NCBI GenBank assembly: GCA_035578905.1
Contig: JAQJVL010000256.1
Coordinates: 152,501-216,500, forward strand
From: Stictocephala bisonia
Lineage: Eukaryota; Arthropoda; Insecta; Hemiptera; Membracidae
DNA length: 64,000 nt
Direction of reading: 5' to 3'
Shown: piece after piece, positions 11,750 through 22,879 of the stretch
How the letters are laid out: every line of letters starts with the position of its first letter
Position numbering within the stretch: position 1 is the first letter of the stretch
Position numbers and translations under genes: made by a program
Notes under the pieces: model-generated
The model's input: only the letters and a program-made list of their open reading frames with translations
What the model was told of the DNA's origin: nothing
The model's database searches: none

Positions 11750-12300
11750 TTTTAAATTTTATTTGATTGAGCTTATCAAGAACTTGTTAAATCTGTTGAC
11801 TGCTTATTGAAACAATCTCTTGCTTTGTCTCAAACAATATATTATATTGGTCTGATAAAACACCATGTTCAAACAAACGGCTCGTAGTTGTCTGCAGTTT
11901 GCCACTTAGATCACGACACGTGTTGCTATAAAGCAGAGGCTCCACAAACTACCTCCGGCACGTGATACATTATAATGATTAATGACATTATCCTGTAATC
12001 CTGACTTGTAGTGTTATCATAACTATTATTAAGAATAGGAAGTGATTTGGATGTATATTTTACCGGTATAGGTCCTTAAATTTTTGTTTTTTTAATTTTT
12101 TAAAATTAATATGTAACTGTTATAATCCACTTTGTATTTTTTTAGCTATTGAATTGTGATGAAATAAAAAAAAATTATTTCCGTTTTTCCATTGTGATTT
12201 TAGTGAAATTACAAATGCAAAATCACAAATATTTTATTCTCCAATAACATTAAGCTTTTTCAAAAAATAAAAACGTTTTAATTTCTCGATTGTTCATAAT
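11750..12300. other. Non-coding spacer
   Basis: AT-rich, with a slightly GC-richer patch at 11875-11980. Nothing recognisable was found. Confidence 0.45.
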
Positions 12301-12304
12301 AGGG

Positions 12305-12455
12305 GTTATTACACGCACAGACTTGTTCGTAGGCTTGCTTATGGACCTATTACATGTGAGAACATGCTCGTAGGCTTGCTTACGGACCTATTACATGCGA
12401 AGACATGCTCGTAGGCTTGCTTACGGACCTATTACTCGCAAGGACATGCTCGTGG
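12305..12455 (+). repeat. 41-bp minisatellite, ~3.5 units
   Basis: The word 'cgtaggcttgctta(t/c)ggacc' starts at 12328, 12369 and 12410, and a truncated 'cgtggctt' follows at 12451, a regular 41-bp period. Each unit also carries 'tattac(a/t)' and 'gacatgctcg'. Units 2-4 are close to identical, so the expansion is fairly recent. Confidence 0.85.
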
Positions 12456-12459
12456 CTTT

Positions 12460-13125
12460 CTGGTGGTTGCTGCGGAGAGATCGCCAGACAACCAGTTTTT
12501 GAACAATGAACACTTCTTTATATCACAATAAGTTCTTTAATAAATTAATAAAATATAATTTCACTTAAGATCAATTAAAAGGTCTAATAGATGAATGAAA
12601 AATAAACTATTTAACGTTAAAATTACACAGATGACAATAACACATAGGTACATAGGAAGCAAACTGGTGACATGCTTGTGGACAAGTCCCTAATATCAAC
12701 CAATCTGATGTTCACGAGCATGTCCCTCAGTTTAAAATCCCCAATTGCATGGGAGGACTCATGAGGAAATCCGCGTGTGTAATACCCTCTTAATTCACTC
12801 TGCTATTCTGCATTTTTACATTGCTCATTATTTGTTTGACTCTCTTTATTTGACTTCCGACTTTAAAAAGCATTTAAATGCAATGGAAATCAAAGATATC
12901 AGCATTACAGTAACAAATAAAAATGTAAGATACACCTATAATAGACTAAAATTACCAAATCAAGATCAAAAGTAAAAAAAAATCTCAACCACGCTAGAAA
13001 TAAACAATTTACTTGTTACATCTAATAGAAATGGACAGTAAATAAAGTAAAAGGTTAAATCAATAAGTTAAATAAAATAAATAAATAAAGTTAAAATTAG
13101 TACGCGAATAAATCCTATATGGTAG
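12460..13125. other. Non-coding AT-rich spacer
   Basis: The stretch includes (AAATAAAT)n-like simple sequence near 13070-13090. A 76-codon frame at 12745-12975 has no recognisable motif. Confidence 0.5.
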
Positions 13126-13129
13126 CTAA

Positions 13130-13330
13130 ACCAAAACCGCTTACAAAGTGACCTTCTGAATTCACCTGTATGAGAGAGATGGACAGAGTGGTGAAAGGGA
13201 GACAGAGGACTACTTTCCCTCACTGTGTTATTTCATTTAATGCTGTCATGGCAATTGGGAAGACAGTAGGTCACGTACTGACAGCGCAATAACAAGCCCC
13301 ACCCACAACGTATTTTAGAGCTGTGACCAT
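13130..13330 (-). repeat. Family P dispersed repeat, second copy
   Basis: This is the reverse-complement counterpart of 6030-6215, collinear over about 190 bp with scattered substitutions and a few indels, for example 'gtgggtggggcttgttattg' on the minus strand. Two copies in one window point to a moderately abundant family. Confidence 0.75.
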
Positions 13331-13639
13331 TGATTTATTTGATTAACACTAACGAATCAACCTTATAATATTAAATTAAATCATTATTTAGTATTAAAAT
13401 AAAAATAATAATAAATATAACACATTCAATAGAAATGTAATCAGTAAAGAGCAACCAAACTAATTTTAACAATTCATTACAGTTATTTTTTTCCAACCAA
13501 ACACTGTTGCGGAAGTTGAACACTTGAAGGTGGAAGTCAGTCACGCTAGTGATGGGTGGCAGCTGAGTGGTGGAATAATTCACCTACGCTGCTGGAACCC
13601 CTAGATGTGCTAAATATAACATGCAGATCACAAGCTGTC

Positions 13640-14060
13640 CGGTTTAATTAAATCCCTATTTAGTTACCATCAACGTAACTTATAAGCCATGGTAATGTTA
13701 CAGGAGTAAAAACTTCATGGTCGTACCGGGAATCAAATCCGTACCAATTGAGAGGCAATCCACCGCCTTATTCTCTTACATCCTATTTAGGGAGAGTTGA
13801 GATTGAGGCTCCGCCTAGACTGTCCCTGTCTCAAGGGTACTGGCTAATAAGAAAATGGTGTCCACATGGACCCTTGATTTACAACGATATTGAAATCATT
13901 AGTATCTCTGTTAGTCTGTCAGACTCTGATAAACAGTATTTGCTCATACCTTCTGCTTTATATGTAAATTCCTGTGAATTGGCCTAGCATCTACGCCACA
14001 CCGAGAGTGAGTGGAGCTTAACCTCAATTCTCCCTGAATAATATATAGCTACGCCCATTC
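13640..14060 (-). repeat. Possible tRNA-like SINE region
   Basis: On the minus strand, 'ggatttgattcccggtacga' (13723-13742) is a B-box-like word and 'taaggcggtgga' (about 13759-13770) is an A-box-like word with suitable spacing. The GC-richer body to about 14060 resembles a SINE body. No second copy lies in the window, so the boundaries are estimates. A plus-strand 79-codon frame here is likely a shadow. Confidence 0.4.
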
Positions 14061-14174
14061 AGCTCTCTCTAATACAACATATATGTATATTTGTTTTATA
14101 TTTTTGAAAAAAAAAACTTCACTATCCAGTTCACACGCCCTGTGAACTGTTAGGCACGTGCTTGTTCTTTATTA

Positions 14175-14322
14175 CAGTACAAGTGAACGTCACACAGCAA
14201 ATATATATTCCAATATAAGCACAAAATGTATAAATATATTACATTACAAGTACAAAATGCGTAAATATTATGTTGATGGATTTCAGAGAACCACGCTCAC
14301 CTTCATCAGACCAGAGGGATTC
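14175..14322 (+). mobile_element. Family N fold-back MITE, half copy
   Basis: This single arm is collinear with 8130-8273: 'acgtcacac', 'ccaatataagcacaaaatg', 'tacaagtacaaaatgc', 'aaatattatg', 'gaaccacgctcacc' and 'cagaccagagggattca'. It breaks off at the symmetry centre, where SINE sequence begins. Confidence 0.8.
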
Positions 14323-14452
14323 AAAAAAGAATATTTATTCAACTTGTACATTATTCAACTAGTAAAATATAGACCGTTGGCTGAGTGGGGATTCGAACCT
14401 AGGAAATTGCCTCTGCAGTCCGAAGCCTAAGTCACTGAGCCACCACGTTGAC
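14323..14452 (-). mobile_element. tRNA-derived SINE (family B)
   Basis: On the minus strand a tRNA-like head starts near 14452. The A box is 'tggctcagtgac', followed by 'aggcttcggactgcagaggc' and an excellent B box 'ggttcgaatcccc' at 14389-14401. A short tail with 'actagttgaataatg' follows. The same head and a 'actcgttgaataaag' tail are at 56105-56275. Such elements are pol III transcribed and mobilised by LINE machinery. It abuts the broken tip of the family N MITE. Confidence 0.75.
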
Positions 14453-14459
14453 AAAAACT

Positions 14460-15250
14460 TAAACTAAATTAACACATCTAAAATATTTATTTCTTTACAT
14501 TTATAAATTAGTAACATAAACTCTCTTTTACCTTTATGATCTTATAATGTATTTCACAACAGTACTTAACAATTGAAACTGTACCATTGAAATTCAAAAT
14601 GGTGTATAATCGTTTTAAATCATTACAATAAAAACATAATAAAAATTTAAACAGAAAATTGTAAGTTATAATATTTTTTCTTGATAAATATTATCTATTC
14701 CCAAGGTTAGTAGATTAATATGAGTAGGCTTAATAAATGAATGAGATAAACTCGCAGATAACTGGACTAGACGTATGAGAGAAATGACTTTATCTCACTT
14801 TCATTCGGAAATCTGGCGGATTACTACCGGTACATCCCATTAAAGAGGAAAGAGTGATTGTAAAGGGAATAATGGACAGTAACACTTTTTCCAGCAGTGT
14901 TATGTGTTTTAGCTGGAAAAAGTATCTCAGAGAAATAAGTCTCCTTTACTAAGTTTTGCTCTGAGAAAAAACTAGTAACTGTGGTCGTTAGTTGGATGAA
15001 TGGGCGATTGCTTATCCATGGTAGATAAGATAGAAAACCCTTAGTATAAGGAATGATGTTACATTTTAGACACTTTAATAACTTTTTAGATATTCTCACA
15101 TACGATCAGGTTTTGAAGATTCTGTGCCACATTCTCAGTTTGAATTGTTAGACACTATAGTTGTGGTACACACTTGGACATTATAAAGCATCAATTCATT
15201 TAATATTTTTTCAAAACCTGTTTAAATTTGCTTCGTGTAGAAACAATTTA
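14460..15250. other. Non-coding spacer
   Basis: AT-rich. A 91-codon minus frame (14824-15099) shows no recognisable domain. No repeat was identified. Confidence 0.45.
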
Positions 15251-15254
15251 TATA

Positions 15255-15495
15255 CAAGGTGTCCCAAAAATCCCACCCCCTCCCATTAACTTTTGAACGG
15301 AATGAAACAAACCAATATTCTTTGGGTGATATTTATGTAATGACTAATGATAATTGTTCAACTATATGAGAACTTAACTCCTCAACCCAAAATGGGGAGT
15401 TGTAGGGGGGCAAATTCAAATTTTCAAATAAAAAACCCCCATAAGTGTCACTTGATAGGGGTGTGCTTTAACCTAAAATAAAATCAAGGTTAAAA
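15255..15495 (+). mobile_element. Transposon end fragment, GGTGTCCCAAAAATCCC type
   Basis: The sequence 'tacaaggtgtcccaaaaatc' preceded by TA is a typical outer end of Tc1/mariner-superfamily elements. It is followed by an unusually C/G-run-rich body with 'caccccctccc', 'gttgtaggggggc' and 'aaaaacccccataag'. No opposite end is seen within 2 kb, so it is a truncated element. Confidence 0.5.
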
Positions 15496-15594
15496 ATTGG
15501 ATCCACTGATATATAAATGTATATGTTTTATATGTTATTTAAAGGTAAATGTGTTTAATTGTTGAGGCTATATTCCATGCCATGGAATAAATAT

Positions 15595-15900
15595 ACGTCA
15601 ATACCACTATACGTGTTTGGGTGGGTAGGTGGGTCAATACCTCTGTACGTGTTTGGGTGGGTGGGTCAATACCACTGTACGTGTATGGGTGGGCGGGTTG
15701 GCCAATACCACCGTACGTGTATGGGTGGGCGGGCGGGTCAATAACACCGTACGTATATGGGTGCATGGGTGGGTCAATACCACCGTACGTTTAGGATATG
15801 TCTAATACCACTGTACGGTGTTATTGACCCGCCCGCCCACCCATATACGTACGGTGGTATTGGCCCACCCGCCCACCCATACACGTACAGAATATTAATC
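15595..15900. repeat. GT-rich minisatellite with internal inversion
   Basis: About five forward units ('gtcaataccac(t/c)gtacgtgt' plus 'gggtgggcgggt') fill 15595-15800. Past about 15812 the same unit appears inverted ('gtacggtgttattgacccgc' and on to 15892). The two halves therefore form a large imperfect palindrome. Frames open through it are by-products of the repeat. Confidence 0.85.
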
Positions 15901-16014
15901 TAATGATGGCTTCATAAAAGCTGAAACTATAGTCATCCATTGCCACAGTAAATAATTGCGACGTTAAAGGTGCATAAAACTGATATTATTGTATAAATTA
16001 TTTAAAACGGAAGG

Positions 16015-16260
16015 GAATGCGGTTGTGTGGGGGAGATAACTGAATATCAGGCTTGTCAATTAGCTGAAAATCAGACCGGCACTACGATGTTCGGATTCCA
16101 CGTAAAGCTGTAGATCCCTTAGTTGCCCTGGCTGTTGGGCTATTAATAAATTGCCCTTTCTGAGGAACAGTTGAACTCAGTTAGTAACCAGACTACACTC
16201 ATCCTACACTCAAATAACTATTCATATTCGCCTTAAAATACCAACAACGTTGTGTCGGCG
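16015..16260 (-). repeat. Family A dispersed repeat, partial
   Basis: This minus-strand copy is collinear with 62395-62635. It shares 'tgaatatcaggcttgtcaat', 'agctgaaaatcagacc', 'ttccacgtaaagctgtag', 'gttgccctggct' and the 'actacactcatcc' end. Confidence 0.75.
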
Positions 16261-16261
16261 T

Positions 16262-17120
16262 CTCATATGTAAGAATGTAAGAAAAAACTTATAACTACCT
16301 AGATAATAAGAGGTTAGAACAAATGTTTCATCTCGTAGACCTCAGAATATTGTTAGGCAAATATTATATTACAGTAGTCTACAACATTCATGTCAGTTAT
16401 CCTGAGTAGCTATAACATTTTTTGTACATGTATAATAATAAGTACAAATAATTGAAATATAACTATTCTCTTACTATTAGATCTTTTATTATTATTTTAT
16501 ATATCGGAATGGTAGGATCAATGAATATTCTTCCTCAAATTATAATTATATTTTATGAATAATTCGACTAACTTATTGAATCTCATAATTTATTGTACTA
16601 ATTTATTTTAACTTTACATTAACGAGTAAAATGTTAAACTATTATGTAAATAAATCAGATAAATGTTATAATATATATGAAATATTTTACTATAATAAAG
16701 ACTGTTACAAAATAATCATAAAACTAAATACTTTTATTTGCATATCATATTGCTGAAGGTTTTTAAGGTATATTAAGGCACATGATATATAAATGTGTTT
16801 ATTAGATGGAAAAGATAATGTTTTTTTTTTATTTAATATCTTAATAAAAAAGAATGAAATGAACAGTGATTTATTTTTAAAAGAAAATAATCCTATAAAA
16901 TAACATTACCGAGCTGAAAAATACAATGCTTTATAACATTATACAAATAATTATTGTCAAGCAAGAGGAATATTTACTTCAAGTTTATAACGCGCTAATA
17001 TAAATAGTAATATGATGTAAGCTCCAAATATATCATTAAATATTAATTTTACAAGCATAGAATCAAAAGTTTAATTTAAACCTAAACAATCTATACGAAT
17101 AAAGGAACAAAGGACCGTGA
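16262..17120. other. Non-coding AT-rich spacer
   Basis: Strongly AT-rich sequence with no gene, repeat or structure that I could recognise. Confidence 0.5.
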
Positions 17121-17127
17121 ACAAAGG

Positions 17128-18830
17128 GTATGATATGTGTAACACGGTGTTTTACAGTGACGGGGACAAATAACTGCGAGGACTTGGGGCAATAGTAGAG
17201 TAAGGGACTTCTCTCTCTTATTGACTGTTTACACTGCAACAATACATGGCTAGCTGGGTGAATCTGTTAAGGGTATAGGATTTGTAACAAGGTGTTTTAC
17301 AGTGACGGGGACAAATAACTGCGCAGACCTTGGGGCAATAGTAGAGTAAAGGAACTTCTCTCTCTTATTGACTGTTTACACTGCAACAATACATGGCTAG
17401 CTGGGTGAATCTGTTAAGGGTATAGGATTTGTAACAAGGTGTTTTACAGTGACGGGGACAAATAACTGCGCAGGACCTGGGGCAATAGTAGAGTAAAGAA
17501 CTTCTCTCTCTTATTGACTGTTTACACTGCAACAATACATGGCTAGCTGGGTGAATCTGTTAAGGGTATAGGATTTGTAACAAGGTGTTTTACAGTGACG
17601 GGGACAAATAACTGCGCAGACTTGGGGCAATAGTAGAGTAAGGGACTTCTCTCTCTACACTGCAACAATACATGGCTAGCTAGGTGAATCTGTTAAGGGT
17701 ATAGGATTTGTAACAAGGTGTTTTACAGTGACGGGGACAAATAACTGCGCAGACTTGGGGCAATAGTAGAGTAAGGGACTTCTCTCTCTTATTGACTGTT
17801 TACACTGCAACAATACAAGGCTAGCTGGGTGAATCTGTTAAGGGTATAGGATTTGTAACAAGGTGTTTTACAGTGACGGGGACAAATAACTGCGCAGACT
17901 TGGGGCAATAGTAGAGTAAGGGACTTCTCTCTCTTATTGACTGTTTACACTGCAACAATACATGGCTAGCTGGGTGAATCTGTTAAAGGTATAGGATTTG
18001 TAACAAGGTGTTTTACAGTGACGGGGACAAATAACTGCGCAGACTTGGGGCAATAGTAGAGTAAGGGACTTCTCTCTCTTATTGACTGTTTACACTGCAA
18101 CAATACATGGCTAGCTGGGTGAATCTGTTAAGGGTATAGGATTTGTAACAAGGTGTTTTACAGTGACGGGGACAAATAACTGCGCAGGACCTTGGGGCAA
18201 TAGGAGGGTAAGGGACTTCTCTCTCTTATTGACTGTTTACACTGCAACAATACATGGCTAGCTGGGTGAATCTGTTAAGGGTATAGGATTTGTAACAAGG
18301 TGTTTTACAGTGACGGGGACAAATAACTGCGGGGACCTGGGGGAACAGAGGGGTAAGGGACTTCTCTCTCTTATTGACTGTTTACACTGCAACAATACAT
18401 GGCTAGCTGGGTGAATCTGTTAAGGGTATAGGATTTGTAACAAGGTGTTTTACAGTGACGGGGACAAATAACTGCGGGGACCTGGGGGAACAAAGGGGTA
18501 AGGGACTTCTCTCTCTTATTGACTATTTACACTGCAACAATACATGGCTAGCTGGGTGAATCTGTTAAGGGTATAGGATTTGTTACACGGTGTTTTACAG
18601 TGACTGGGACAAATAACTACGGAAACCTGGGGGAACAGAGGGGTAAGGGACTTCTCTCTCTTATTGACTGTTTACACTGCAGCAATACATGGCTAGCTGG
18701 GTGAATCTGTTAAGGGTATAGGATTTGTAACAAGGTGTATTACAGTGACGGGGGCAAATAACTACGGAAGCTTGGGGGAACAGTTGGTTAAAGGGATTGA
18801 CTGTTTACACTGCAACAATACATAGGTAAC
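17128..18830 (+). repeat. 145-bp satellite array, 12 units
   Basis: The marker 'cggggacaaataact' starts at 17161, 17306, 17453, 17599, 17732, 17877, 18022, 18167, 18314 and 18459. Degenerate versions follow at 18604 and 18749. The period is 145-147 bp, with one 133-bp unit (17599-17731) that lost 'ttattgactgttta'. Two subtypes are visible: 'gcagacttggggcaatagtagag' in most units, and 'ggggacctgggggaac' in the last four. The edge units are the most diverged, as expected for homogenisation from the middle. Confidence 0.95.
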
Positions 18831-18834
18831 TGTA

Positions 18835-19645
18835 ACTATCTACTGTATTAGTGTTAATAGATATTAATATTCCTGAAGGTTAAGTAATACTGTATTAATA
18901 AAATTTCATGAAGTTATTTCGAATTTTAAACTATGTAAGGTATTGTAAACAATATAAGTATAAGTGGTTAGAGCATACAAATTACATTTTTTAAAGTCAT
19001 TTTCATCCGCTTTTTATTATATAATGTTTACTTGTAAGGTAATTAAGTTGAAAGATTTATGAACATCACATGTTTCTCAGGTTACCCCTAGATGGGGAAG
19101 TTTGTGTGTAAAATAAGGAATACTAACAACAAGGTTGTATCTTTCGTATATTTTGAAATTCCAGTGTACAGCTCACGTCTGGAGGATGGAGCGTTGCTGG
19201 GTCCCCATTATATATTTTAGCACATTTAAAAAGTATTGTATTTAGGAATATTTTTATATGTCTGCTAAATATACTTATGAGATGAAATCAATAATAAATA
19301 TGTAACAGTATAAAACTATGTGTATCTTTGCCACTCATGGAAGAAATTATCCTAATCTCCATAGTATATGTTCCAATTTAAATAATAAATTATCTAAAAA
19401 GCCTAATTCATTTAAAAACCTAAAATGTATTTATGAATGATATGAAAAATTCCAGTAGTCTGAGGACAATTGTAAAATGGATACTAAATAGATAGATATT
19501 TTTCCTAAATGAAAATGATTAAACTAAGATTACTTTGAAAATAATAATTTTATGGAAAGATGAACTCAAAGAGTCTTCATTTCAGAATATTTATATATAA
19601 ATACAATACATTAAATTACAAATAATTAAATAATTGATCTTCTCC
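18835..19645. other. Non-coding spacer
   Basis: AT-rich sequence with no supported gene or repeat. Confidence 0.5.
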
Positions 19646-19649
19646 TTTA

Positions 19650-19966
19650 ATTCACTACCACTACTTTGTCCGTTACTTTACTATCACTACTTTTTTATCG
19701 AAATTACGGTTAGTTTAGGTTAGGTGGCTACTAAAGATGATCACAAAGTGGTAAATTGAATGATTTCCTAATGACTTACAGCCGAATGCGCTCTCCGTGT
19801 GTTAATTCTTGGAAAACGATTAGATAAGGCCAGCGATATCGGATTCCTAGCGGATAAGGAATACCACAGTGGACGTAAAATTTATTTGGTTTTAAAGCAA
19901 TTGAATATTTAGCAAGTGGTAATGAATTAACGGAAAAAATAGTGATAGTGAATTAACGGAAAAGTT
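19650..19966. repeat. Inverted-repeat element, possible MITE
   Basis: 'ccgttactttactatcacta' (19670-19689) is inverted at 19937-19960 ('tagtgatagtgaattaacgg'). The right side carries a tandem near-duplicate ('ggtaatgaattaacgg'). The interior contains 'ggttagtttaggttagg' and a GC-richer patch. It is about 315 bp with no target duplication that I can fix. Confidence 0.4.
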
Positions 19967-20028
19967 CCTAAGTAACATTTATTTATTTTATATTACGCTT
20001 TAAAATACACTGTTTTAAGTACACTATA

Positions 20029-20745
20029 CAGGGTGTCCTAAATGTCGACGTCCAAACTTCACAGGCTTGTTATATGAACCATTTCCAACAAAAAATGTCC
20101 TTTATGTATTTATCGTACTGTTAATAGTTACCGAGCTATTGACTTGTTAAATATTTTTTAAAATGTGCGTATTTGCAACAGAAAAAACTAATTTTTATTC
20201 AAGAAATAACTCACGCAGGGCCTTAAAACCTTAACAATATAATTTTAATCAGTACATTTGCATAATTATAGAGTTTTAAGGCATTTCAGGATGTTAAAAA
20301 CATAAATTAATAGTGTTTAAACTTTTTTTAACTTAAAATAAAATAAACTTAAAATAAAACTTAAAATAAAGTTTAAGTTAAAATAAAGTTTTTAACTTAA
20401 AATAAAGTTAGTAATACATTCAAACTTTGACTGTAAATGTATTTTTACCCTAAGCTAATGCCCAAATGTCTTAAAAACTTCACTAATTAATGCAGAATTC
20501 AAAAATACTAACCATTAACAAATTTGTTAGCTTCTTTTGATGATTGGTGTATTTTTCAAAATAAGTACACGTTTTTTGCGGGCTGGCCACTTGTCACACT
20601 CGCGTTGCCACGCTTTTTCGCGGAAGTTTTACGCATGGACAAGCTAACATGTCATTTCAAAAAGGCTAGAGCAATAATGTAACTGCTATTTAAACACACA
20701 TTTTGTGCTAACGTTATAATTTTATTAAGTAAATAATTTTATAAA
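20029..20745 (+). repeat. Left terminal inverted repeat of the mariner-like element
   Basis: This ~0.7 kb arm pairs with 22230-22875. Conserved islands include the terminal 45 bp, the 'gtactgttaatagttaccga' block, the 'cttccgcgaa' palindromic region and 'agcagttacattattg' (in rc). The arms differ by small indels and by a repeated 'aacttaaaataaa' expansion at 20328-20410 in this arm. Confidence 0.85.
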
Positions 20746-21027
20746 TATTTAGTGTAATACAGCAACATTAAAGTTGGTGAATTTTAAAGTAAAATTAATT
20801 GATGCAAGCAAACAAAGCAATAAAGAAATAGATTAGATAAATTACACTACCATTTTTTTAAATATACCTATTACAATAAAATTTCAAAATTCCTACCTTC
20901 TTACCTGATACAAAGTTGACAACGACGACAATTTCTCCTTAGAGAATGAAAGGATTGTTCATTATTCTTAATTTTGTTGGTAACTGTTATTCGATGTGTT
21001 CATCTTGTGTATGGGAGTCAGAAGAAA

Positions 21028-21861
21028 TCACCAATTCCTCTTGTAGTATCCCCACAAAAATAAATCCTCGGAGTTTAGATCAGGTGATCTGGGCGGCCAT
21101 TCTATGGTTCCTCGTCTTCCAATCCAGCAATTTTGGAATTCGGCATTTAGATATAGCCTAACTTCATGAGAATAATGGGCTGGAGTGCCATCACATTGAA
21201 ACCAAATATTTTCACGTATGCCAAATGTAACATCTTCAAGGATTTCTCTAATTTTGTTTTGCAGAAAGTTAAAATAATTTGCTCCATTACCTGGCAACTC
21301 AAATGGCCCAACTAACTTGCCTTCGACGATACCAGCCCACATGTTTATTCCAAACTAGTGCTGTAAGTGATCATTTCTTATTACTTTAGGGTTTTCATAT
21401 GACCAATAATGTGTGTTGTGATCATTGTAAATTCTTGTTCTTTTGACAAAACTTTCGTCAGTCCACAAAATGTTATTGAAAACCCCAGGATGAACTTAAT
21501 TTATTCTAAGCATCTCTCTACAAAAGCGCGCTCTTTTAGCATGATCTGTGGGTAGAAGAGATTGAACTCGCTGCATATGAAAAGGATATAACTGGTAACT
21601 TTTAAGGCTCCGGTAAACTGATGAACTTGGTATAGCAGTCTATCTGGATAAAAGGTGGACACTTGTAGTTGGATCTTCTTCTATCATATTTATAGTTATT
21701 TCACCATAATTATTGTTAATACGGGTTCTGACTAACCTCTCAGAATGTCCGGAAATCTTACCCTCCTGATAAGACCTATGCAGATACACAAATACTATAT
21801 GATCAGGGAATCGTTCTCTGTTAAGATATCTAACTTTATATTCCCTTGCAACAACGCGCAT
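21028..21861 (-). pseudogene. Tc1/mariner-superfamily transposase, dead
   Basis: One continuous minus-strand frame carries the family layout. An N-terminal helix-turn-helix region ('REYKVRYLNRERFP', 'SYQEGKISGH', 'INMIEEDPTTS') leads to 'VQSLLPTDHAKRARFCREML'. The DDE/D core follows: 'ILWTDES' (first acid), 'FGINMWAGIVEGKLVGPFEL', 'FQCDGTPAHYS' (second acid) and 'EWPPRSPDLNSEDLFLWG' (third acid). I count 36 residues between the second and third acids. Three in-frame stops interrupt it (after 'HLLSR', after 'MLRIN' and after 'HLQH'), and it ends early after 'WGYYKRNW'. No frameshift is needed up to there. The first Met is uncertain; the frame is open upstream to about 22032. Confidence 0.9.
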
Positions 21862-22229
21862 TTCCGTTACAAAGACCATAAAAAAATCACGTATTTGAAA
21901 AATATTCCTCATAGGGGAATATCCTAATAATATAAGACATATCATAATACAAACTGAAACACTTAAAAAACAAATGTGAAATAAAAAATAGAATATTTCA
22001 GCAAACAACACACAAAAGACTGTTAATGACAATTTTCAACTTTGCACTGATATCAAATATTTAATGTTTATTAATACCCATCTAGTCAAAAATCTACTCA
22101 ACAACAGTTGATTTGTTTTCTAGGTTATTAACAGCTGATTTTGTTTGTAGGGCTCTGATATTAGTGGGATTGTTTGTAATGTACTGCAGCAGACTAAACA
22201 AGTTTAATAAATCAATGTAAAGGGTTTAA

Positions 22230-22875
22230 CGGTTATTTAATTAATAAAATTATAATATCAGCACAAAATGTGTGTTTAAATAGCAGTTACATTATTGTTC
22301 TAACCTTTTTGAAATTACTTGTTAGCTATGTCCATGTGTAAAACTTCCGCGAAGAAGCGCCCCAACGGGTGTACAAGTAGCCAGCTCGTAAAAAACGTGT
22401 ACTTATTTTGAAAATACTCCAATTTTCAAAAGAAGCTAACAAATTCGTTAATGGTTAGTATTTTTGAATTCTGCATTAATTAGGGAAGTTTTTAAGATAT
22501 TTGGGCATTAGCTTAGGGTAAAAATACATTTTCAGTCACCGTTTGAATGTAGTAGTAACTTTATTTTAAGTTGAAAAACTAAAGTTTAAACACTATTAAT
22601 TTATGTTTTCAACATCCCAAAATGCCTTAAAACTATATAATTATGCAAATATACTGATTAAAATTATATTGTAAAAGTTTTAAGGCTGTGTGTGCATTAT
22701 TTCTTGTAAAAAATAATTTTTTTTCTGTTGCAATACACATATTTTTAAATATTAAAAAGGTCAATATCTCGGTAACTATTAACAGTACGATAAATACATA
22801 AATGAAATTTTTTTTTTGGAAATGATTAATATAACAAGCCTGTGAAGTTTGAACGTTGACTTTTGGAACACCCTG
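22230..22875 (-). repeat. Right terminal inverted repeat of the mariner-like element
   Basis: This is the inverted partner of the left arm, about 645 bp. It lacks most of the 'aacttaaaataaa' expansion, which accounts for much of the length difference. The outermost base pairs end 'ggaacaccctg' against the TA target. Confidence 0.85.
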
Positions 22876-22879
22876 TATG

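Larger units (their letters stand above)
20029..22875. mobile_element. Tc1/mariner-like transposon with long terminal inverted repeats
   Basis: This 2.85 kb element is flanked by TA at 20027-20028 and 22876-22877. The outer ends are 'cagggtgtcctaaatgtcga' and the reverse complement of 'acttttggaacaccctg'. The inverted repeats continue far inward: 'aacttcacaggcttgttata', 'tttatcgtactgttaatagt', 'aagctaacaaat..gtta' and 'acacattttgtgct' all recur inverted. The left arm runs to about 20745 and the right arm begins near 22230. A minus-strand transposase relic lies between them. The element is complete in structure but its transposase is broken, so it is non-autonomous now. Confidence 0.9.

Noticed and set aside
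14158..14430. 90-codon open frame
   Set aside because: It spans a half MITE and an antisense SINE, so it is a chance frame across two unrelated elements.
21640..22032. Transposase starting at the Met near 22032
   Set aside because: The first ~57 residues are hydrophobic and unlike the family. The recognisable domain begins near 21861, so I start the relic there.
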